64,000 bases of DNA from Kiritimatiellia bacterium (lineage in GTDB: Bacteria > Verrucomicrobiota > Kiritimatiellia > RFP12 > UBA1067), in NCBI GenBank assembly GCA_027858965.1, contig JAQIBS010000137.1, positions 62,001-126,000 on the forward strand, read 5' to 3'. Below are positions 58,880 to 64,000 of the stretch, in pieces. The translations under genes were made by a program, and so were the position numbers. Below the pieces are notes generated by a model. It was not told the DNA's origin. It searched no databases and saw only the letters and a program-made list of their open reading frames with translations. Within the stretch, counting starts at the first letter, position 1, and every line of letters starts with the position of its first letter.

Positions 58880-60097
58880 ATGAATCAGATACGCACCCGC
58901 ATGCATCATGTTGCGCTTTTGCTGCCACCAACCTCCATTAAGGCGTGCCGCGAGCTTCTACGTGGAGTGCTACGCTTTGCTCATCTGCACGGGCCGTGGA
59001 CGGTACACATGATTGACAAGGGAGTTCGCGCGAGTCAAAGACAACCGTTTGATCCGGTCACCTGGGAGTGTACGGGCATGATTGTCAACGTGCGCGACCG
59101 TAAGAATGCAGACCGGCTGTTGGCCACGGGAATTCCTGCAATCCTCCTCAATGTGCCTGACGACTGTCTGAAAAGCAGTCACCCGTACAGCCGGATGTGC
59201 CGCCTGCAATGTGAAAACAAGCAGATCGGTATTAAAGCGGCTGAATATTTTCTCGACCGGAAGTTCTGCAACTTTGCATTTGTCGGCACCCCGGACAATG
59301 CCATGTGGTCTGAGGTACGCATGGAGGCAATCTGTGACCGGCTGGGTCAATCAGGATACGCCTGCCATGTGTATCCGCGTCTATCGGCGGGCAAACAGCA
59401 AAGCTTGGCAAAGGAGCAGGAGAGACTAATCGCATGGCTGATAGCATTGCCCAAGCCCATTGCACTGTTTGCCGCCAACGACGAACGGGGTTGTCAGGTT
59501 CTCGATGCTTGCTTGCGGGCCGGTATGGATGTGCCGCAGCAGATAGCGGTGTTGGGCGTGGACAACGACGAGTTGGTTTGCGAGACCGCTCATCCCCCGA
59601 TGTCCAGTATCCAGATGAGTCCTGAGCATGCTGGTTTCGAGGCGGCTAGTACACTTGATCAATTGATGCGAAACATGTCTAAAGGCACGTGCAGCCACCC
59701 GAAGGTGATCAGTTATGGCTTTTCGCAGCTGGTAACGCGTCGTTCGACGCAAGTCAGCCAGGTGGATGATCCCCTCGTAGCGCGTGCAGAGGAGTACATC
59801 CATATCAACGCCGGTATTGGCATAACAGTGGAGGTTCTTGCAAAAAAACTGTTGGTGTCCCGGCGCTGGCTTGAGAAACGCTATAAGACTGTGATGGGGC
59901 GCACGCTCTATACCGGAATTATGTGCGCTCGACTCGCGCGCGTGCAGGCACTGTTGCTCGAGACCTCGATGACCGTCGAGTCAATCGCCTTTGAATGCGG
60001 GTTCTCCAGCGTCAGCCACATGGGAACCCATTTCCGCCGTCATTTTAATACAACCCCCTCAGCTTTCCGTCGCCAGATAAGAAATAACTGCAACTGA
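58880..60097 (+). CDS. XylR-like transcriptional regulator (LacI-type sensor + AraC HTH), second copy
   Basis: 405 aa from the ATG at 58880 (a GTG at 58874 is possible; no SD). Same architecture as the 24133 regulator: sensor domain to ~280 (LRGVLRFAHLHGPWTVHMI, ALFAANDERGCQVLDACLRAGMDVPQQIAVLGVDNDELVCETAHPPMSSIQ), then a double AraC HTH (VEVLAKKLLVSRRWLEKRYKTVMG; VESIAFECGFSSVSHMGTHFRRHFNTTPSAFR). It is divergent from the 57124 secreted gene and the 54926 putative glycosidase, which it probably activates when their sugar product is present. Confidence 0.88.
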   Translation: MNQIRTRMHHVALLLPPTSIKACRELLRGVLRFAHLHGPWTVHMIDKGVRASQRQPFDPVTWECTGMIVNVRDRKNADRLLATGIPAILLNVPDDCLKSSHPYSRMCRLQCENKQIGIKAAEYFLDRKFCNFAFVGTPDNAMWSEVRMEAICDRLGQSGYACHVYPRLSAGKQQSLAKEQERLIAWLIALPKPIALFAANDERGCQVLDACLRAGMDVPQQIAVLGVDNDELVCETAHPPMSSIQMSPEHAGFEAASTLDQLMRNMSKGTCSHPKVISYGFSQLVTRRSTQVSQVDDPLVARAEEYIHINAGIGITVEVLAKKLLVSRRWLEKRYKTVMGRTLYTGIMCARLARVQALLLETSMTVESIAFECGFSSVSHMGTHFRRHFNTTPSAFRRQIRNNCN

Positions 60098-60254
60098 CGT
60101 TACTCGCACAGCTTTTCAATGAATATCGATTGTCATCGCATATTGATCCACGTACGTTTGCTTACAACTCCGCTGCATTAGCAGCTATTCTCTCAGTTCC
60201 TCCTTCGTCAAGACTCCGGCGTGACATGTTGGTTCCGGCTCCGCTTGTTTAGTT

Positions 60255-60279
60255 TGTCACTACTTTTAGCGACATGACA
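60255..60279. repeat. 25-bp repeat shared with 41328
   Basis: Begins TGTCACTACTTTTAG and ends CGACATGACA; 22 of 25 bases match the copy at 41328-41352. It lies in the 236-bp spacer 60098-60333, which also has AGCTATTCTCTCAGTTCCT (60183-60201), a near copy of 22461. Confidence 0.6.
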
Positions 60280-60333
60280 GGATGTATCTATTCTGTTAAA
60301 TTGGAAACAATCAACAGGAAAAAATTATGTGTC

Positions 60334-62184
60334 ATGAGAATTATTAATTGTTTAGAAAAAAGTTATTCGTGTCAAAGGGCTGCCGGTTTTTTGGTTGCCT
60401 TGCTGCTGGCGACAACTGCGGTTGCAGAGAGTGTTTCGATGTACACCACAAACGGAACTGACGGAGTCACCGGTTATGTTAGCGGACCCAATACCGGTTC
60501 CTTCGGAGGCACCTATATGAATCTGAAAAACACGGGTCTGCCGGTCGATTCCTATGACCGCAAAGGCTATATCCGCATGGATATCTCCAGTAAGAGTTTT
60601 ACTGCCAGAACAGCCTATCTGGATATTATTTTAAGCCTGACAGATAGTCTCTACGGCAGCAATCCTCAGACAGTCAATATCTATGGAATGACCGATGAAA
60701 CTCTGGACAGCTGGTCCACTAACACAACGACGTGGGCAAACGCTCCAGGTAACGATGCTGCCTCACCCTCAAATGTTGATCCTGCAAAGACAGTCTTGCT
60801 TGGAACGATTACGATTTCCAGTGATGCCGTGGGCAAGGTGAAACGATTAGCCAGCGCGGCGCTGGTTGACTTCCTCAATGCGGATACGAATGGCAAAGTG
60901 ACCTTTATCCTCTGCCGACCCTATTCAACATATAGCAATAGAAATCTTGGTTTTTCCGGAGATACCCATGCCACCTACCTTCCACCTAAACTGACTATCA
61001 GTTCAGACATTACGAGCCTCACAGGAGCTGATGGAACCGATGGCTATGTGATGGGCAATAATACCGGGTATTTTAATAATGGTTCTGTCACTCTCAAGAA
61101 TGTGGATGTTCCGACTAGTTCGTACACCCGCAAAGGCTATACGCGTATGGATATCTCCAGTATCGATTTCGCTGTGGGTGCGGCATATCTCAAATTTGTG
61201 ATTACGGCTGTCGATACGTACAACTCCACCCCCTATGCCGGTATAAACCAGGTGCTTAAAGTATATGGCCTGACTGATGAGAGTCAGGACGACTGGGATC
61301 CTTCCTCAACGACTTGGAATAACGCGCCCGGAAACGACACTGCCTCTTGTTACGCGGGAGACACGAACAAGACTGTTTATCTTGGAGATTTGACTGTTCC
61401 ATACAACTCTGCGGTCGGTGATACAGTTTCCTTCTCATCTGGTGACCTTGCTGATTTTCTCAATGCCGATTCCAACGGCAAGGTGACCTTCATTATCGGG
61501 CGATACAATTCTGCTGCCCAGCAAGGCGACGAGAACCTTATTTTTGCAGGTGGCGCGAATACGACCTATGACCCTCCAAAGCTGGAAGCTTATCCAACTA
61601 TCAGCGGAACAATTCAGGTCGGTGACGATATGGGCTATTTCCCCTCAGGTGGCTGGCATGTAAAGAATGCCGGGATTGAAAGCGCTGTTACCCGTAAGGG
61701 ATATGTGCGTTTTGGTCTGACCGATGTTGATTACACCATCGGCAGTGCGCAGCTTGATATTACGCTGGCGCTTGTGGATGAAATTCATAACTACTACAAC
61801 AATGATCAGGTTATCAAAGTTTACGGCTTGACGGATCAGAGTCTCGATAACTGGAATTACTCAACAACAACCTGGAGCACCGCTCCCGGAAATGACACCA
61901 ACTCTACCTATGCGGCGGATCTGACCAAAGCTGTCTATCTGGGTGATATCACAGTTACTCCATCTGACGTGGCTGGCAATGTGAAGTCGCTTAAGAATCA
62001 GAACCTTGTCAGTTTCCTGAATTCAGATACGAACGGTCTGGTTACCTTTATATTCGGCCGTTATACCGGTTTTAACGATGGTGGAGGAGAGAATCTTCTG
62101 TTCGCGGGTGAGGTGAGCACCGTTTACGCAGGACCTTCCCTGACATTTGATCGGCCCAAGGGAACGGTTATACTTATTCAGTAA
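60334..62184 (+). CDS. Secreted protein with three DNRLRE/CBM96-like domains and GTxxxIx tail
   Basis: 616 aa. The ATG at 60334 gives the leader MRIINCLEKSYSCQRAAGFLVALLLATTAVAES; the listed 60274 start adds residues without support. Three ~190-residue repeats share RKGYIRMDIS/RKGYTRMDIS/RKGYVRFGLT, VYGLTDESQDDWDPSSTTWNNAPGND and FLNADTNGKVTFI. It is a longer relative of the 43622 protein; duplication within and between the genes is obvious. It ends APSL-like GPSLTFDRPKGTVILIQ, the shared tail. Likely extracellular polysaccharide binding. No enzyme domain. Confidence 0.8.
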   Translation: MRIINCLEKSYSCQRAAGFLVALLLATTAVAESVSMYTTNGTDGVTGYVSGPNTGSFGGTYMNLKNTGLPVDSYDRKGYIRMDISSKSFTARTAYLDIILSLTDSLYGSNPQTVNIYGMTDETLDSWSTNTTTWANAPGNDAASPSNVDPAKTVLLGTITISSDAVGKVKRLASAALVDFLNADTNGKVTFILCRPYSTYSNRNLGFSGDTHATYLPPKLTISSDITSLTGADGTDGYVMGNNTGYFNNGSVTLKNVDVPTSSYTRKGYTRMDISSIDFAVGAAYLKFVITAVDTYNSTPYAGINQVLKVYGLTDESQDDWDPSSTTWNNAPGNDTASCYAGDTNKTVYLGDLTVPYNSAVGDTVSFSSGDLADFLNADSNGKVTFIIGRYNSAAQQGDENLIFAGGANTTYDPPKLEAYPTISGTIQVGDDMGYFPSGGWHVKNAGIESAVTRKGYVRFGLTDVDYTIGSAQLDITLALVDEIHNYYNNDQVIKVYGLTDQSLDNWNYSTTTWSTAPGNDTNSTYAADLTKAVYLGDITVTPSDVAGNVKSLKNQNLVSFLNSDTNGLVTFIFGRYTGFNDGGGENLLFAGEVSTVYAGPSLTFDRPKGTVILIQ

Positions 62185-62333
62185 TCTTTCCCGGTATTTG
62201 GCAGGAACCACCGGCATAATGAAATTTTAAGTTCAAGAAGAAAATCATGTTCAGCCGCATAGCGACTGACCTCCTGAGAGAAACATCGTTATATTCTCCT
62301 TGATAAATTACGTAATTAAAATAGGAATAAGAG

Positions 62334-64000
62334 ATGAAGAATAGACAAATTCAAATGAACCTGTTGATGGCAGTATTACTTGCCGTGTCACTGACTTCCG
62401 CCCGGGCGGGGTTTCTGGATCAGACAACGACATACGTTCCGGGCGGGATCATCGCCGGCAGTGATAATGTGTGTCTGATTGATTTCAACAATGACGGATA
62501 TGTGGATTTCAATAACGACCGTCATCTTTATCGCAGCAATGGCGGCACGAACTTTACCTATGTCGGTTCCGCCGGAGGCTCGTATGTATGGGGTGATTAC
62601 AACAACGACGGACTTCTTGACCGCTTTATCTGGATAGGAAATGGCTATCTTCAGAAGCTTAATAACACCAGCGGCACTAGCTTTTCGACCTATCATGACA
62701 ACTCTGTGATGCCGATATTGCCACCTGTTGTTATTGATGGTGTCTCTACTTATGATAATGGGAATCGACAGGGCGCCTGCTGGGGCGACTGGAATAACGA
62801 CGGCTGGCTGGATTTCTATGTTACCGGATATGAGCTCAGTTCAGCCGACCCCTCCGGATTTCCCGATGCGGTTCTGATGAATAATGCCGGCTCCTCATTC
62901 TCCATGACAGTCCTGAACTCCACCACCAACAACCGCTCCCGCGGTGTCACGGCCTGCGATTTCGACCAGGATGGGGACCAGGATATCTATGTCTCATGCT
63001 ACCGCCTGCGCGAAAATAATCTGTGGCTTAACGATGGCAGCGGCAACTTCACGGATGTTGCGACAGCACGGGGCGTAGCTGGTGACGGCACGATATATAA
63101 TGACCGCGGGCACACGATCGGATCATGCTGGGGGGATTTCAATAACGATGGCTATTTCGATCTTTTTATCGGCAATTTCGCCCACCCTGATTCATATCAG
63201 GACCGGCCGATGATGATGCAGAACATGGGACCCTCAGGAGGCTACTCGTTTGTCAACCGCTGGACCATCGAGGGTGACGATTACCAGGAGTCCTATTGCA
63301 CGCCGATGTTTGCCGACTATGATAACGATGGCGATCTGGACCTGTTTTTCACCACCATTTACGCTGTCGGCAGCGGCGGTGCGATCGATAATTCAAGGCT
63401 GTGGCGCAACGACGGCAACTGGAACTTTACCGATGTGACCACATCAGAGGGACTGCCCTCAGATCTTGGAGAAACCTATGGTGCGGCCTGGGGTGATATC
63501 AATAATGATGGATTTGTCGATCTTATCACCAACAACAAGATCTTCATAAATCAGGGCAACGCCAACAAGTGGCTGAAGGTGCGTCTAGTGGGTGACGGAG
63601 TGAGTGTCAACCGCGCGGCGATCGGTGCTCAGGTAAGAATTTCGCTGCCCGGTCAGACGCTGGTGCGTCAGGTCGAAGGTGGATCAGGTAAGGCCAGTCA
63701 GAATGAGCTGACCCTGCATTTTGGGCTGGGAACAGAGGCTCAGCCGGTTGATCTCGAAATCACCTGGCCCGATGGGGCGGTGCAGACCGTCGAAGATGTG
63801 GCGCTCAATCAGACGGTTGCATTCGCGGCTCCCGCGGCAATGGCAGTGAGTACAACCGTTCTGGTACCCCAGTGCATGCGTACATCTGATGCTGCCTCTC
63901 AGAGCTTTACGGTTCAGAGCAGCTCGCTGCAGCCGATGAATTTTTCTATTTCGGATGATGCTGCATGGCTGACTCTCTCTCCGATGAGCGGGACAGCATT
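62334..64000 (+). CDS. Secreted FG-GAP/VCBS repeat protein with ASPIC/UnbV domain (3' end outside window)
   Basis: Not in the ORF track because it has no stop within the window. The ATG at 62334 is preceded by AGGAATAAGAG and starts MKNRQIQMNLLMAVLLAVSLTSARAG, a signal peptide. Seven or more Ca-binding repeats follow: DFNNDGYVD, DYNNDGLLD, DWNNDGWLD, DFDQDGDQD, DFNNDGYFD, DYDNDGDLD, DINNDGFVD, giving a propeller. An ASPIC/UnbV domain (WLKVRLVGDG...GAQVRISLPGQ...VDLEITWPDGAVQTV) comes next. The last residues (SFTVQSSSLQPMNFSISDD...WLTLSPMSG) begin a BACON/Ig-like domain. Likely a surface adhesive or glycan-binding protein; whether it carries the GTxxxIx tail cannot be seen here. Confidence 0.85.
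   Translation, partial: MKNRQIQMNLLMAVLLAVSLTSARAGFLDQTTTYVPGGIIAGSDNVCLIDFNNDGYVDFNNDRHLYRSNGGTNFTYVGSAGGSYVWGDYNNDGLLDRFIWIGNGYLQKLNNTSGTSFSTYHDNSVMPILPPVVIDGVSTYDNGNRQGACWGDWNNDGWLDFYVTGYELSSADPSGFPDAVLMNNAGSSFSMTVLNSTTNNRSRGVTACDFDQDGDQDIYVSCYRLRENNLWLNDGSGNFTDVATARGVAGDGTIYNDRGHTIGSCWGDFNNDGYFDLFIGNFAHPDSYQDRPMMMQNMGPSGGYSFVNRWTIEGDDYQESYCTPMFADYDNDGDLDLFFTTIYAVGSGGAIDNSRLWRNDGNWNFTDVTTSEGLPSDLGETYGAAWGDINNDGFVDLITNNKIFINQGNANKWLKVRLVGDGVSVNRAAIGAQVRISLPGQTLVRQVEGGSGKASQNELTLHFGLGTEAQPVDLEITWPDGAVQTVEDVALNQTVAFAAPAAMAVSTTVLVPQCMRTSDAASQSFTVQSSSLQPMNFSISDDAAWLTLSPMSGTA

Noticed and set aside
1-64000. tRNA or rRNA genes
   Set aside because: I saw no convincing tRNA cloverleaf or rRNA sequence; a tRNAscan/Infernal run would be needed to exclude them.

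Overview
The window looks like a chromosomal segment of an anaerobic, polysaccharide-degrading bacterium of the PVC superphylum, most likely Kiritimatiellota (former Verrucomicrobia subdivision 5) or a close relative. This is inferred from content, not from a marker gene. The clues are an [FeFe]-hydrogenase maturase (HydE), an N-acetylglucosamine-6-sulfatase-like sulfatase, GH106-, GH28- and GH20-like enzymes, LamG/PA14/autotransporter-repeat surface proteins, Planctomycete-type ECF sigma factors and HzsA-like multihaem proteins, Tat-exported Gfo/Idh oxidoreductases, and XylR-like (LacI-type sensor plus AraC HTH) regulators.

Layout. 1-620: 3' end of hydE. 0.6-6.5 kb (minus): a 1950-aa secreted repeat protein. 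6.7-15.2 kb: two related TIM-barrel lipoproteins flanking a sulfatase and an HzsA-like c-type cytochrome. 15.2-17.7 kb: repeat-rich DNA, then a GH20-like Tat protein and a decayed sodium:solute symporter. 17.8-24 kb (minus): two flavoproteins, an RCC1-GH28 fusion and a nuclease-HhH protein. 24.1-30.4 kb: a XylR-like regulator divergent from a five-gene sugar-phosphate operon (SIS isomerase, ROK kinase, HAD phosphatase, PfkB/HldE-like kinase, unknown protein). 30.7-35 kb: MscS channel, Gfo/Idh oxidoreductase and a broken glycosidase. 35.2-37.8 kb: clpB. 38.1-45.7 kb: a propeller histidine kinase, a response regulator with a deleted receiver domain, a third TIM-barrel paralog, a DNRLRE-type secreted protein and an intact response regulator. 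45.9-54.3 kb: C45-type hydrolase, GH106-like enzyme, ECF sigma factor, an anti-sigma/esterase fusion and its secreted partner. 54.4-60.1 kb: remnant of a secreted protein, a putative glycosidase, a secreted repeat protein and a second XylR-like regulator. 60.3-64 kb: a three-domain DNRLRE protein and a VCBS/ASPIC protein running off the window.

How it fits together. The window is a patchwork of small polysaccharide-use loci, each with its own regulator. Four observations stand out. (1) Five intact secreted proteins of unrelated architecture, plus one remnant, end at the stop codon with the same seven-residue pattern G-T-[ILV]-[IF]-x-[IL]-x (GTLIILR, GTIISIL, GTIFIIK, GTIILIE, GTVILIQ, GTVITIR). 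This is a candidate new C-terminal sorting or anchoring signal. (2) The 24-kb XylR-like regulator has a recognisable operator-promoter: direct half-sites 22 bp apart, then 7 bp, then a -35/17/-10 promoter. It occurs almost unchanged before its divergent operon and before the distant Gfo/Idh gene, and the same geometry recurs before the target of the second XylR. (3) An ECF sigma factor is encoded next to a membrane anti-sigma-like protein whose outer part is a rhamnogalacturonan-acetylesterase-like SGNH hydrolase plus binding domains. (4) Several genes are visibly decaying (symporter, glycosidase, response regulator, Tat-leader fragment, secreted-protein remnant), and palindromic repeats are abundant, including some inside reading frames.
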